Shown here piece after piece: positions 35,933-44,630 of a stretch of 64,000 nt of DNA (its first letter is position 1; the number at the start of each line of letters is the position of its first letter). A program made the position numbers and the translations under genes. Source of the DNA: Pseudomonadota bacterium (GTDB lineage Bacteria; Pseudomonadota; Gammaproteobacteria; Steroidobacterales; Steroidobacteraceae); NCBI GenBank assembly GCA_023433515.1, contig JAEZCN010000197.1, positions 1 to 64,000 of the forward strand. The letters are read 5' to 3'. Under the pieces are notes generated by a model. The model saw nothing but the letters and a program-made list of their open reading frames with translations. It searched no databases and was not told the origin of the DNA.

Positions 35933-36746
35933 GGACCTCGCAGCCCGATTGCGGACCGCCGAGCATCTCGCGGACCTCCGGCAGCCACGCGCGCATGGCT
36001 TCCTCGACTAGATAGGGCGGGTTCACCAGCACCACGGCGGATCCGTTGAGCGCGGCGCGCGAATCGCAGGGATGCATCCACAGCAGCGACGCGATCACCG
36101 GTCGCGCGGTCGAGGCGCGCAGCGTGGCGAGCCATGCATCGAAATCCCCGCGCAGCTTGACCGGCAGCCACAACATGAGGACGGCGGTCTCGAAGCGCTG
36201 CAACGAATCGGCGACCGCGGATAGTACGCGCGGAAGGTCCTCGCGTTCCTCGTAGGGCGGATCGATCAGTACGCAGCCGCGCCGTTCGGGTGGCGGCAGC
36301 AATGCGCGCAATCCCGCGAATCCATCGGATCCTTCGATGCGCGCACGCGGGCGGTTCGCGAGCAACTTGCGCAGGTGCCCCGCCTCCTCGCGCTGCGTCT
36401 CGAAGAACACCGCGCGGTCCGAAGCGCGCAGTTCGAGCGCGGCGAGCATCGGAGAGCCCGGATATCGCAGGCTCCCGCCGTGCACACCCGCGGCGACGAT
36501 CTCGCGGTAGCGAGTCAGCGCCGCGTGGCGCGTGTGCGCCGCCAGCAGTTTCGCGACACCGCCCTGCCACTCGGCCGGATGTTCCGGGTCACCCGGATGC
36601 AGGTCGTAGTCGCCGCGTCCCGCGTGCGTATCGACGTACAGAAAACCCTTGTCCTTGCGCTTGAGAGCGGCGAGCACCTCGAGCAGCACGACGTGTTTGT
36701 GGACATCGGCGAAGTTGCCGGCGTGATATTGATGGCGGTATTTCAT
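35919..36746 (-). CDS. rlmJ: 23S rRNA (adenine2030-N6)-methyltransferase RlmJ
   Basis: 275 residues. The start is the conserved MKYRHQYHAGNFADVHKHVVLL. Motifs include FLYVDTHAGRGDYDL for SAM binding and the catalytic DPPYE in GCVLIDPPYEEREDL, followed by ALMLWLPVK-like sequence. It methylates A2030 of 23S rRNA. It is monocistronic and converges on the DUF3379 gene. Confidence 0.95.
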   Translation of the reverse strand: MKYRHQYHAGNFADVHKHVVLLEVLAALKRKDKGFLYVDTHAGRGDYDLHPGDPEHPAEWQGGVAKLLAAHTRHAALTRYREIVAAGVHGGSLRYPGSPMLAALELRASDRAVFFETQREEAGHLRKLLANRPRARIEGSDGFAGLRALLPPPERRGCVLIDPPYEEREDLPRVLSAVADSLQRFETAVLMLWLPVKLRGDFDAWLATLRASTARPVIASLLWMHPCDSRAALNGSAVVLVNPPYLVEEAMRAWLPEVREMLGGPQSGCEVLSES

Positions 36747-36803
36747 GGGAACCCGGCAAGGCGGGAGCCGCGTTTATACACTGTCGCCAGGAGGAGTGAG
36801 CTC

Positions 36804-37328
36804 ATGACGGGACACATGCGTGGATTGCTGACGGTTTGCATCGCTGGGCTCGCGGCCCTTCCGGCCTGTGCGGCGCAGCCGCCGGGTCCGGGCGCCATCG
36901 CGCCCCCGAAGCGAGCCCTCGAAGCGGTCGAAACGCAGCCCTCACCCGCCGGCGAACCGGTGAATACGGCGTCGATGCCTCGCGAAGTTCGCAGGGCGGT
37001 CGTGGCCGACGCGGCGCGCCGCTTCCGCGTCGACGAAAACGCCGTGGTGCTCACGCGCGCGGAGCAGCTCACGTGGAGCGACGGTTCGCTCGGGTGCCCC
37101 GAGCCGGGGCGCATGTACACGCAGATGCTCGTGCCGGGATATCGCGTGGTCGCCAGGACCACCGAAGGCGAGTTGACCTACAACACCGATACTCGCGGCA
37201 ATGTGGTCACCTGCGGCGTCGTGCCGACGAAGCCGGCGCGGAAGATGCGCGAGAAAATCGAAGGTCCGGGCGGACCGGCCAGTGAACCTTCGACCACCCC
37301 GCCGTCGCAGCCCCGCCCGGTGGGCTGA
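36804..37328 (+). CDS. Putative lipoprotein of unknown function
   Basis: 174 residues. ATG 36804 has GGAGGAG upstream. A signal peptide leads to LAALPAC, so Cys22 is the probable lipidation site. The mature protein has a folded central part (VRRAVVADAARRFRVDENAVVLTRAEQLTWSDGSLGCPEPGRMYTQMLVPGYRVVARTTEGELTYNTDTRG). Ser-Leu-Gly-Cys-Pro and Tyr-Asn-Thr-Asp suggest a small beta domain with one further Cys. The C-terminus is Pro/Ser/Thr-rich. I do not recognise a named family with certainty. It sits alone between rlmJ and the DUF1203 gene. Confidence 0.75.
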   Translation: MTGHMRGLLTVCIAGLAALPACAAQPPGPGAIAPPKRALEAVETQPSPAGEPVNTASMPREVRRAVVADAARRFRVDENAVVLTRAEQLTWSDGSLGCPEPGRMYTQMLVPGYRVVARTTEGELTYNTDTRGNVVTCGVVPTKPARKMREKIEGPGGPASEPSTTPPSQPRPVG

Positions 37329-37388
37329 CAGCAAGTTTCGGGTCGTGATTTCCGCGCGCAGGGCCGACGATGCGCCCGGAGGTCAGCC

Positions 37389-37877
37389 ATGCAATTCATC
37401 GTTCGCGGAATCCCCCAGCACGTCGCCGACGAAGTCCGGCGCACGCGACGTTCGCCCGGCTACGGACATCCGGTGCATGCCGAGATCGCGGGCGGCACGG
37501 GTCCGTGCCGCTGCTGCCTGAAACCCTTCGTGGTGGGACGCGAGCAGCGGCTGCTGTTCACGTGGCGGCCGAAAGGCGACGAATTCAGTCTCATGGCGCC
37601 CGGTCCCGTCTTCATCCATGCGGAGCCATGCACGGCATTCGCCGGGGAAGGATTTCCCGACTCGTTGCGCGTATTGCCACTCGCCTTCGAGGCGCGCCTG
37701 CCCGGGAGCCGCATCGTGGCGCTCTCGGCGCGCGCGGACCTTCCGGCGGAAGCGCAGATGGAATCCCTGTTCCACGAATTCGCGGCGGCATGGCTGCACG
37801 TGCGCCATGCCGAAGCGGGATGTTTCATCGCGCGCGTCGACCGCGCCGACGCGCTCGATCTCGCGGCCACCGGCTAA
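37389..37877 (+). CDS. DUF1203 protein
   Basis: 162 residues. MQFIVRGIPQHVADEVRRTRR starts a soluble protein. GGTGPCRCCLKPFVVGREQRLLFTWRP is the DUF1203 signature (a Cys cluster before a hydrophobic strand). GPVFIHAEPCTAF and the C-terminal FHEFAAAWLHVRHAEAGCFIARVDRAD are also family-like. Function unknown. Its TAA stop lies within one copy of the octamer CTAACTAC. The terminator for the protease gene lies just downstream on the other strand. Confidence 0.85.
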   Translation: MQFIVRGIPQHVADEVRRTRRSPGYGHPVHAEIAGGTGPCRCCLKPFVVGREQRLLFTWRPKGDEFSLMAPGPVFIHAEPCTAFAGEGFPDSLRVLPLAFEARLPGSRIVALSARADLPAEAQMESLFHEFAAAWLHVRHAEAGCFIARVDRADALDLAATG

Positions 37878-37915
37878 CTACCACGGAAAGGAGGCCGCGC
37901 CTCCACGCCGTGCAC

Positions 37916-37945
37916 AAAAAAGCCCCCGCGGTTTCCCGCGGGGGC
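37916..37945 (-). terminator. Rho-independent terminator after the S8 protease gene
   Basis: A GC-rich stem, GCCCCCGCGG (37922-37931) pairing with CCGCGGGGGC (37936-37945), has a 4-nt loop. On the minus strand it is followed by a run of T (complement of the A-run 37916-37921). It lies about 45 bp after the protease stop. A smaller hairpin, GCCGTC/GACGGC (37955-37972), lies between. It could also act weakly for the plus-strand DUF1203 gene. Confidence 0.8.
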
Positions 37946-37987
37946 CTGAAGGTTGCCGTCCTTCCGGACGGCGTCAGCTGTTTGCGC

Positions 37988-40900
37988 TCACTTGAGCAGG
38001 ATGATCGCCTCCGATCCGCCCGTGGCGCCGCCGCGGCTCGCGGACCCGAAGTCGCTGTTGGTGATCAACAGCAGACCCTGGTGCTCCGAGAAGTAAGGCG
38101 CGAGCGGCTCGAATGCTTCCCAGGCGAGATCCGCGCTTTGCTCGAATCCGATGGTGTCCCCCGGCACCGAGCCCGCGAACTGCTCGCCTCCCGGCGTGAT
38201 CACGAACGGACCGAGATGGGATTCGTCGCCGCCGAAGTACCACGACGTTGCGCGGAAGTCCGCGATCATCGGCAGACCCGCCTGGTTGATCGTCAGACCG
38301 AGATCGCTGCCGCAGACGCGCAGGATCACGTTTGCCGAGTTGGTCGCGTGTTCCACCAGGAATCGCGAGACGCTCGCGCCAGTCGCGGCATTGATCACGG
38401 CAGTCACCTGCCGGCCATCCGACAGCTGGGTCACGCCCGCGACGTCCTGGTTGATCACGAAGAAGTCGGTGATCCCGTCGGCATTCACGTCGAGATCGAC
38501 TTCGTGCCACGTGCCCACGGGCGTTGCCTTGCGCTCGTGCATGTTGAACGCGAACTCCCAGATGAAGTTCGTGCCCGTGACGCCGCAGGTCGCGCCCGCA
38601 ACGGCGAACGCGTTGACACCCACGGCGCGCAGGTCCGGATTCGGCTCCTGCTGGCCATGAGCACCACCCGGTCGATCGGTGCCCGTCGCGAGCAGCGAGT
38701 ACGCAATGACCTGCGCATCGCCGACGCCGCGGTTCTTGAGCTTGACCGCCGAAGCGCCCGTCTTCGGATCGGAAACGAGCCGATCGGACGAAGCCACCAC
38801 GTCGGCCGACTTGCGCGGCAGGATGTGCCACGGGATCGAGACCTTGTGGTTCTGACCCTCGAAGACGACGTAGCCGTCGTATTCGTTGGCCGTCAACGGC
38901 CCGATCAGGTTGCCGCCCGCGCCCGAGTTCATCAGGTTGTTGCGCAGCTTCGCGGAGGCGACCTTGATCTTGACCGTCACCTCGGCCTTGCCCTTCGCCG
39001 GAACGGTGATGCGGCTCGGCACGACGTCGACGGTAACCGCGCCGGTGTCCTTGTCGTCCTGGTAACGCATCGTCGGGCGCACCGTGTAGCTCTCGGTCTT
39101 GCCCGACTTGTTCTCGACCGACAGCACGCGCGTGAAGTTGTGCGATTGCCTGAATGCATCCAGGTAACCGAAGCTGACCGCGCCATGGATGGCCGACACC
39201 GCGTCACCCGTAGCGTCACGCACCAGCGTGGGCGAGAGCAGCGCGCGATCGACACGCACTTCGCCGCCGCCGATACGCGTGATCGGCGCGAGCTGATCGG
39301 GGAACACCGATCCGTTCGCCGACGGCTGATAGACGTTGCTGTCGGCCGTGTTGATCAGCAGTTGCTTGATCTCGCGGGCCGACAGGTCCGGCCGCGCGGC
39401 CTTGATGATCGCCGCCGCGCCCGTGACCATCGGCGCCGCGCCCGACGTGCCGCCGAATGCGGTCGTGCCGGTGAAGCTGCCCGAGGCCGCCGAGACCGAC
39501 TCGCCCGGCGCGCCGATCTCGGGCTTGACGATGTTGTCGTCGAAGCGCGGACCGCGCGAGGAGGTCGACGCGAGCGAACCCGCCAGCGACACCAGCCCGT
39601 CGAGCGAGAAGCGCACCTGCGCCGTGCCCGTGCGCAGCACGTTGGCGTCGGCCAGGTTGATCATGTAGCCCGGAATCGTCTGCTCGCCGCCGCCGAAGGC
39701 ACCCGCGAACGGCGCGGATCCGTCGATCAGGCCGATGATGCCGAGGATGCCGCCCGCCGCCGCGATGTTCGCGATCTTGAGGCTGAACGAGCACGTGCCT
39801 CGATCGACCAGCACGATGAGCCCGGCGAGTTCGCCCGGAGCGTACGGGTTCGCGCCGTTCGCATCGGCGCAGCCGATGCGCTTGCCGCCGGCGACCGGCG
39901 GATAGAACACCGCGCCTTCGATGCTGGTGGTCTGCGGTGCCGACCACGGCTGGAACACCGCGCCGCGATTGCTCTGGATCGGCGCGAGGATCTGCATGAT
40001 CTGCAGCGTCGACGAGGGCACCGCGGTCTGAGCGACGCTCAGCGCCGAAGATGCCGCGCCCGGTGAGCCGGTGATGAACTGCTTGTCCGCGCTGTTGCCC
40101 GCCGAAGCGACCGTGAGCACGTTGACGGTCGCGAGCGCATCCACCGCGGCCGACAGGTCGTCGTCGAACGGCTGGCCGTAGGGTGAGCCGAGCGACATGT
40201 TGATGATGTCGACGCGGTCGGAGATGTCGCCGTCGCCGTCCGGATCGAGCGCGAACTCCATCGCCTGGATCAGCGCCGTGCCGCTGCACGACGTGGCCGG
40301 CGCGGAGCAGACCTTGAGCGCGTAGAGCTGCGCTCCGGGCGCGACGCCGGCCTTGCCGGCGATGATGTCCGCGACGTGCGTGCCGTGGCCACCGTTGGTG
40401 GTCGCATCGGGCGCCGCAATCGGATCCGGATCCGGCTCGAGCACCGAGTTGGTCGTGTTGGGCCAACGCTCGCCGACGAAGTCGTATCCGCCGATGATCT
40501 TCGAGTTCGGGAAGAGGTTGTCGTCCGCCGACGTCGAGGGATCGTCGATCACGAGATATCCGCCACTCGCGAGGTCGGGGATCGCCGGAGCGCCGGTGGG
40601 CGGCAGCGGCGCCCACGCCGCTTCATACGCCGCCTGGGTGCCCGGACCGCCGAACGCCGCGTGCGTGTAGTCGATGCCGCTGTCGATGACCGCGATGCGA
40701 ACACCCTTGCCGTTCGCGCCGAGCGATTGCGCCGTGCTGGCGCCGATGTACGGCACCGTCTCCGACAAGTCGTGCTCGTAGTTGGACACGCCGACCACGC
40801 GTGTGACGCCGAAGTCGCGCGACAGCGCGGGCAGATCGGCGGCGTCGACGTTCAGCACGACCGCGTTGAGCGCGAGCTGCACGGAAGCGACGACTTCGGT

Positions 40901-41233
40901 GCTCGGTGCGAGGGCGAGTACGCGATTGATGAAGGCCGCCTGCTCGGCCGCCACCTGTTCGCGAGTGACCTGTCCGCCCGACGCCGCGACCGCTTGACCA
41001 CGCAGACGCACGAGCACCTCGTGCCGGCCGGTGAGGCCCGCGAGACTGGAATGCAATCGGGTGGAGGGTGCGCCTTCCGCCACGATGGCCTCGGGCAGTG
41101 CGAAGGAATTGATTCGCGCGAGGCTGAGCGCGTCCGGCTCGCGCGGCGCAGCGGCCGCAAGAGTCGAAACGGTCAGCAACGCGCTGCACACGGCCCACTT
41201 CATGTGGCCGTGACCAACACGTTTGCTCTTCAT
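37988..41233 (-). CDS. Secreted S8 (subtilisin-like) serine protease
   Basis: 1081 residues. A signal peptide (MKWAVCSALLTVSTLAAAA) follows a 10-residue basic start. An inhibitor-I9-like propeptide (LVRLRGQAVAA... through LPALSRDFGVTRVVGV) is followed by the peptidase domain. Catalytic Asp184 is in RIAVIDSGIDYTHAAFGG, His283 in NGGHGTHVADI, Asn380 (oxyanion) in TVASAGN, and Ser597 in FGGTSGAAPMVTG. An inserted PA domain (about residues 425-545; CSFSLKIANIAAAGG) is seen. A fibronectin-III-like and C-terminal beta region follows. Expected to be extracellular. It may use the type II pathway, which would fit gspAB, but this is a guess. Confidence 0.93.
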   Translation of the reverse strand: MKSKRVGHGHMKWAVCSALLTVSTLAAAAPREPDALSLARINSFALPEAIVAEGAPSTRLHSSLAGLTGRHEVLVRLRGQAVAASGGQVTREQVAAEQAAFINRVLALAPSTEVVASVQLALNAVVLNVDAADLPALSRDFGVTRVVGVSNYEHDLSETVPYIGASTAQSLGANGKGVRIAVIDSGIDYTHAAFGGPGTQAAYEAAWAPLPPTGAPAIPDLASGGYLVIDDPSTSADDNLFPNSKIIGGYDFVGERWPNTTNSVLEPDPDPIAAPDATTNGGHGTHVADIIAGKAGVAPGAQLYALKVCSAPATSCSGTALIQAMEFALDPDGDGDISDRVDIINMSLGSPYGQPFDDDLSAAVDALATVNVLTVASAGNSADKQFITGSPGAASSALSVAQTAVPSSTLQIMQILAPIQSNRGAVFQPWSAPQTTSIEGAVFYPPVAGGKRIGCADANGANPYAPGELAGLIVLVDRGTCSFSLKIANIAAAGGILGIIGLIDGSAPFAGAFGGGEQTIPGYMINLADANVLRTGTAQVRFSLDGLVSLAGSLASTSSRGPRFDDNIVKPEIGAPGESVSAASGSFTGTTAFGGTSGAAPMVTGAAAIIKAARPDLSAREIKQLLINTADSNVYQPSANGSVFPDQLAPITRIGGGEVRVDRALLSPTLVRDATGDAVSAIHGAVSFGYLDAFRQSHNFTRVLSVENKSGKTESYTVRPTMRYQDDKDTGAVTVDVVPSRITVPAKGKAEVTVKIKVASAKLRNNLMNSGAGGNLIGPLTANEYDGYVVFEGQNHKVSIPWHILPRKSADVVASSDRLVSDPKTGASAVKLKNRGVGDAQVIAYSLLATGTDRPGGAHGQQEPNPDLRAVGVNAFAVAGATCGVTGTNFIWEFAFNMHERKATPVGTWHEVDLDVNADGITDFFVINQDVAGVTQLSDGRQVTAVINAATGASVSRFLVEHATNSANVILRVCGSDLGLTINQAGLPMIADFRATSWYFGGDESHLGPFVITPGGEQFAGSVPGDTIGFEQSADLAWEAFEPLAPYFSEHQGLLLITNSDFGSASRGGATGGSEAIILLK

Positions 41234-41547
41234 TTGATTTCATCCCCTGAGAACCTGTTATTCCGGATGCACGCCGGACCAGGAACGGGCCTGACTATTG
41301 CGCGTGAACGGCGCTAGATAGGTGTCTGCTCCCTGCAAACAGCGATCCCTCGCGGCGATGGCCGTGAGTCGCGGCCACGCGGAATAGTCAGACCTGTTCC
41401 TGGTTCACGGGAACGCGGCGGTTCTTCTTTGTTGCCGCGAGCAGCGCGATGTCCGTTCTCGCACCGTGTCATCCAGGACCCGTGTCGACGCTACTCCGCG
41501 TTTGGACTTAATTCAATCGCGGCCGGCGACCGGATTGAACATAAGCC
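41234..41547. other. 314-bp gap between the S8 protease gene and topA
   Basis: This is the only gap here of this length on the topA side. It holds the protease gene's expected promoter, a ribosome site (AGGGG, 10 nt before ATG 41233) and a large structured element at 41276-41406. I see no gene in any frame that looks coding and no strong topA terminator. The 41396-41421 stretch resembles a stretch at 61894-61919. Confidence 0.6.
41276..41406. repeat. Long imperfect inverted repeat, about 130 bp
   Basis: The arms are 41276-41306 and 41376-41406. Reading the right arm backwards, 27 of 31 positions agree with the left arm. Most differences are transitions that keep G-U pairing in RNA. The core is GACCAGGAAC...CTGACTATT on the left and AATAGTCAG...GTTCCTGGTTC on the right. 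The loop contains its own hairpin (GGCCG/CGGCC). There are no obvious target duplications, and no encoded gene. Confidence 0.75.
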
Positions 41548-44124
41548 TCACGACTTTCGTTCTTTCTTCTTGGGCTTCGATGAGGTTTTCTTGGCGCGCG
41601 CGGCGGACTTCTTCTTCGGCGCCGCCGGTTTCTTTCCGCTCTCGCTCGCGGCGGCAGCGGTCGCGGACTTCGCCGCGGGTTTCTTCGCGGACTTCGCGGC
41701 CGCCGGTGTTTCCGCGTTGGCCGGCGCGGCCTTGTCGGTCGCGTTCTTCGCGGGCGCGGCCTGCTTCGCTGGCGCGGCCTGCTTCGCCGGCGTCTTCTTG
41801 CGGCCGAACCGGCTGCCGCGCGGCGGCGCCGCGGCCAGCAGCTCGCGACAGGTCTCGAGTGTCACGGCCTTCGGGTCCGTGTCCTTCGGGATGCGCGCAT
41901 TACGCTTGCCGTCGGTGATGTACGGACCGTATCGCCCGTTGAGAACCTGGATGTTGTCGACGCCGAAGTCCTGGATGATGCGGTTCGCATCCGCTTCCTT
42001 CTTGAGGCGGATGACTTCGAGCGCGCGCTCCAGCGTCACCGTGTACGGATCGTCCGGCGGCTTGAGGGAGACGTACTTCGCGCCGTACTTGATGTACGGA
42101 CCGAAGCGGCCGATGTTGGCCTGGACCGGTTCGCCTTCCGCCGTCGTACCGAGATTCACGGGTAGTTTGAACAGCTCGAGCGCTTCCGGCAGCTTGATGA
42201 GATCCATCTTCTGTCCGGGACGCAGCCCCGCGAACTTGGGCTTCTCTTCGTCGTCCTTGGTGCCGATCTGCACGAACGGCCCGAAGCGGCCCATGCGCAC
42301 CGTGACGGGCTTGCCCGTCACCGGATCCTTGCCGAGCTCGCGCGCCTGCGCGACTTCCTCGCGCGAGACGTTCTTCTCGATGTGCTCGACCTGCGTGATG
42401 AACGGCTTCCAGAATTTCTTGAGCGGCTCGGTCCACGGCTCCTCGCCGCGCGACACCGCGTCGAGCTCGTCTTCGAGCGCGGCCGTGAAGCCGTATTCCA
42501 CGTACTTGTGGAAATGTTTGGACAGGAACCCGCCGACGATCTTGCCGATGTCCGTCGGGATGAACCGCCGGTTGTCCATGTCGACGTATTCGCGATCCTT
42601 GAGCGTCGAGATGATGGTGGCGTAGGTCGAGGGACGGCCGATGCCGTGTTCTTCGAGCGCCTTGACCAGCGAGGCTTCCGAGTAACGCGGCGGCGGTTCG
42701 GTGAAATGCTGGTCGCCGTGCACGTTCAGCAGCGTGACGACGTCGCCTTCCTTCATCGCGGGCAGGATGCGGTCGTTCTCGTTTTCCGGTTTGCTGTCGT
42801 CGACGTCTTCCTGGTAAACGGCGATGTAGCCGGGCTTGATCAGCGTCGAGCCGTTCGCGCGCATGACATGGCGTCCCGCGGAGCCGCTTTCCGCCTGCTT
42901 GCTCGGGACCATGTCCACGGCGACCGTATCGAACAACGCGTGCGCCATCTGCGAGGCGACCGCGCGCTTCCAGATGAGCGAATAAAGCTTGTACTGGTCG
43001 GGATCGACCTTGCCCTCGAGCCGCGAGGGCAGGATGGCGGCCGAGGTCGGGCGAATCGCCTCGTGCGCTTCCTGCGCGTTGCGCGATTTCGTCTTGTAGA
43101 CGCGCGGCTCTTCGGCGACCGCTTCCTTGCCGTATTCCTTCTCGATCACCTCGCGCATCTCTTTCACGGCTTCGACGGCGAGGTTCACCGAGTCGGTGCG
43201 CATGTAGGTGATGAGACCGATGCTGCCCTCGCCGAAGTCGACACCTTCATATAGCTGCTGCGCGAGGCGCATCGTGCGCTGCGCGGAGTAGCCGAGCTTG
43301 CGCGCGGCTTCCTGCTGCAGCGTCGAGGTGGTGAACGGCGGCGAGGGGTTGCGACGGCGCTGCTTCTTGTCGATCGAGATGACGTGCAGGAAACCCTGCG
43401 CCGCGTCATTGATCGATTGCTCGACGTTGCGCGCGGCTTCTTCGTTCGTGAAGCTGAACTGCTCGACCTTCTGGCCGTTGAACTCGGTGAGCTTGAGCGG
43501 GAACGACTGCGTGCTGTGCTCGCCCTCGGCCTCGAGCGTCCAGTATTCCTGCGGTTTGAACTTGAGGATTTCTTCCTCGCGCTCGCAGATCATGCGCAGC
43601 GCCGGACTCTGCACGCGGCCGGCGGAGAGCCCGCGACGCACCTTCTTCCAGAGCAGCGGCGAGAGATTGAAGCCGACCAGGTAGTCGAGCGCGCGCCGCG
43701 CCTGCTGCGCATTCACGAGGTCGAGCGACAGGTCGCGCGGCTCGGCGACGGCCCGCTGCACCTCGCCCTTGGTGATCTCGTAGAACACCACGCGCTTGAC
43801 GTCCTTGCCCTTGAGCTCGCCGCGTTCGTTCAGCAGCTCGCGCAGGTGCCAGGAGATCGCTTCGCCTTCGCGGTCCGGGTCGGTCGCGAGGTAGAGCGCC
43901 TTGGCTTTCTTGAGCGCGCGAGCGATGGCATCGACGTGTTTCTCGTTACGCTCGATCGCCTGGTAACTCATCTTGAAGTGCTTGTCGGGGTCGACCGCGC
44001 CTTCCTTCGGGATGAGATCGCGGACGTGCCCGTACGAGGCGAGGACTTCGAAATCCTTGCCGAGATACTTCTTTATGGTCTTCGCTTTGGCGGGAGACTC
44101 GACGATTACGAGATTGTCAGCCAT
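41548..44124 (-). CDS. topA: DNA topoisomerase I
   Basis: 858 residues from ATG 44124; a longer frame upstream is not coding. MADNLVIVESPAKAKTIKKYLG starts the toprim domain with DPDREGEAISWHL metal site. The catalytic region is GLITYMRTDSVNLA (active-site Tyr in Y-M-R-T-D). The C-terminal region has repeats (FGPFVQIGTKDDEEKPKF, FGPYIKYGAKYVSL, YGPYITDGKRNARI) instead of the Cys4 zinc ribbons of E. coli TopA, then a Lys/Ala-rich tail of about 90 residues. It relaxes negative supercoils. It overlaps smg by 1 bp. Confidence 0.95.
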   Translation of the reverse strand: MADNLVIVESPAKAKTIKKYLGKDFEVLASYGHVRDLIPKEGAVDPDKHFKMSYQAIERNEKHVDAIARALKKAKALYLATDPDREGEAISWHLRELLNERGELKGKDVKRVVFYEITKGEVQRAVAEPRDLSLDLVNAQQARRALDYLVGFNLSPLLWKKVRRGLSAGRVQSPALRMICEREEEILKFKPQEYWTLEAEGEHSTQSFPLKLTEFNGQKVEQFSFTNEEAARNVEQSINDAAQGFLHVISIDKKQRRRNPSPPFTTSTLQQEAARKLGYSAQRTMRLAQQLYEGVDFGEGSIGLITYMRTDSVNLAVEAVKEMREVIEKEYGKEAVAEEPRVYKTKSRNAQEAHEAIRPTSAAILPSRLEGKVDPDQYKLYSLIWKRAVASQMAHALFDTVAVDMVPSKQAESGSAGRHVMRANGSTLIKPGYIAVYQEDVDDSKPENENDRILPAMKEGDVVTLLNVHGDQHFTEPPPRYSEASLVKALEEHGIGRPSTYATIISTLKDREYVDMDNRRFIPTDIGKIVGGFLSKHFHKYVEYGFTAALEDELDAVSRGEEPWTEPLKKFWKPFITQVEHIEKNVSREEVAQARELGKDPVTGKPVTVRMGRFGPFVQIGTKDDEEKPKFAGLRPGQKMDLIKLPEALELFKLPVNLGTTAEGEPVQANIGRFGPYIKYGAKYVSLKPPDDPYTVTLERALEVIRLKKEADANRIIQDFGVDNIQVLNGRYGPYITDGKRNARIPKDTDPKAVTLETCRELLAAAPPRGSRFGRKKTPAKQAAPAKQAAPAKNATDKAAPANAETPAAAKSAKKPAAKSATAAAASESGKKPAAPKKKSAARAKKTSSKPKKKERKS

Positions 44125-44630
44125 CAGTTGGGACGCGATTCCGTTTCGTCGAACACCAGGTCCTCCATGCGCGCGCAGGCCTGCTCCTGTCCGGGCTGGC
44201 TCGAGAGCACCATGAGCACGAGCCACTTGAGCCGGTCGATGTCGATCTCGTCGCCGTCGAGCGCGACGAGCCGGTCGATGACGATCTCACGCTGCAGCGG
44301 CGAGAGGATGCCTTCCTGCTCGAGTTGCAGCAGGTAACCGCGACAGCCGGTCGAGATGCGCTCGAGTTCATCTTCGGAGAAAACCCGCAGCGATGGCTGG
44401 GTGGAATCGATGTCGGGACGGGAACGCTCGCCGGCGAGGTCCGCCAACCAGTCGAGCGCGCGCTCGACGTTGTGACGCCCGAAGCCCGCGCGCTCGAGGT
44501 CGGCCGCAAGCGCCTCGCGCTCGGGCACCTCGGGGGCTTCGGCCAGCATGTACTGGTCGAACACATATATGAGGATGTCCAGAACACTTCCGGACATGCT
44601 GTCGCCGGTTGTCGTCGTCGTTGGCTTCAT
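44124..44630 (-). CDS. smg: Smg family protein (DUF494)
   Basis: 168 residues. The family pattern is VLDILIYVFDQYMLAEAPEVP followed by LAADLERAGFGRHNVERALDWLADLA and VLSSQPGQEQACARMEDLVFD. The start at 44630 overlaps the dprA stop by 4 bp (ATGA), so I choose it over an internal ATG at 44597 even though the first 11 residues (Thr-rich) are not conserved. Smg lies between dprA and topA in many gammaproteobacteria. Function unresolved. Confidence 0.9.
   Translation of the reverse strand: MKPTTTTTGDSMSGSVLDILIYVFDQYMLAEAPEVPEREALAADLERAGFGRHNVERALDWLADLAGERSRPDIDSTQPSLRVFSEDELERISTGCRGYLLQLEQEGILSPLQREIVIDRLVALDGDEIDIDRLKWLVLMVLSSQPGQEQACARMEDLVFDETESRPN

Noticed and set aside
37370..40066. A 898-codon open frame on the plus strand opposite the S8 protease gene
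   Set aside because: It is a frame shadow of high-G+C coding DNA: Arg/His/Asp-rich translation without any domain, and the opposite strand has a full catalytic triad and signal peptide.
41234..41547. An insertion-sequence end or complete MITE
   Set aside because: No flanking target duplication or transposase gene could be seen, so the inverted repeat is reported without calling it mobile.
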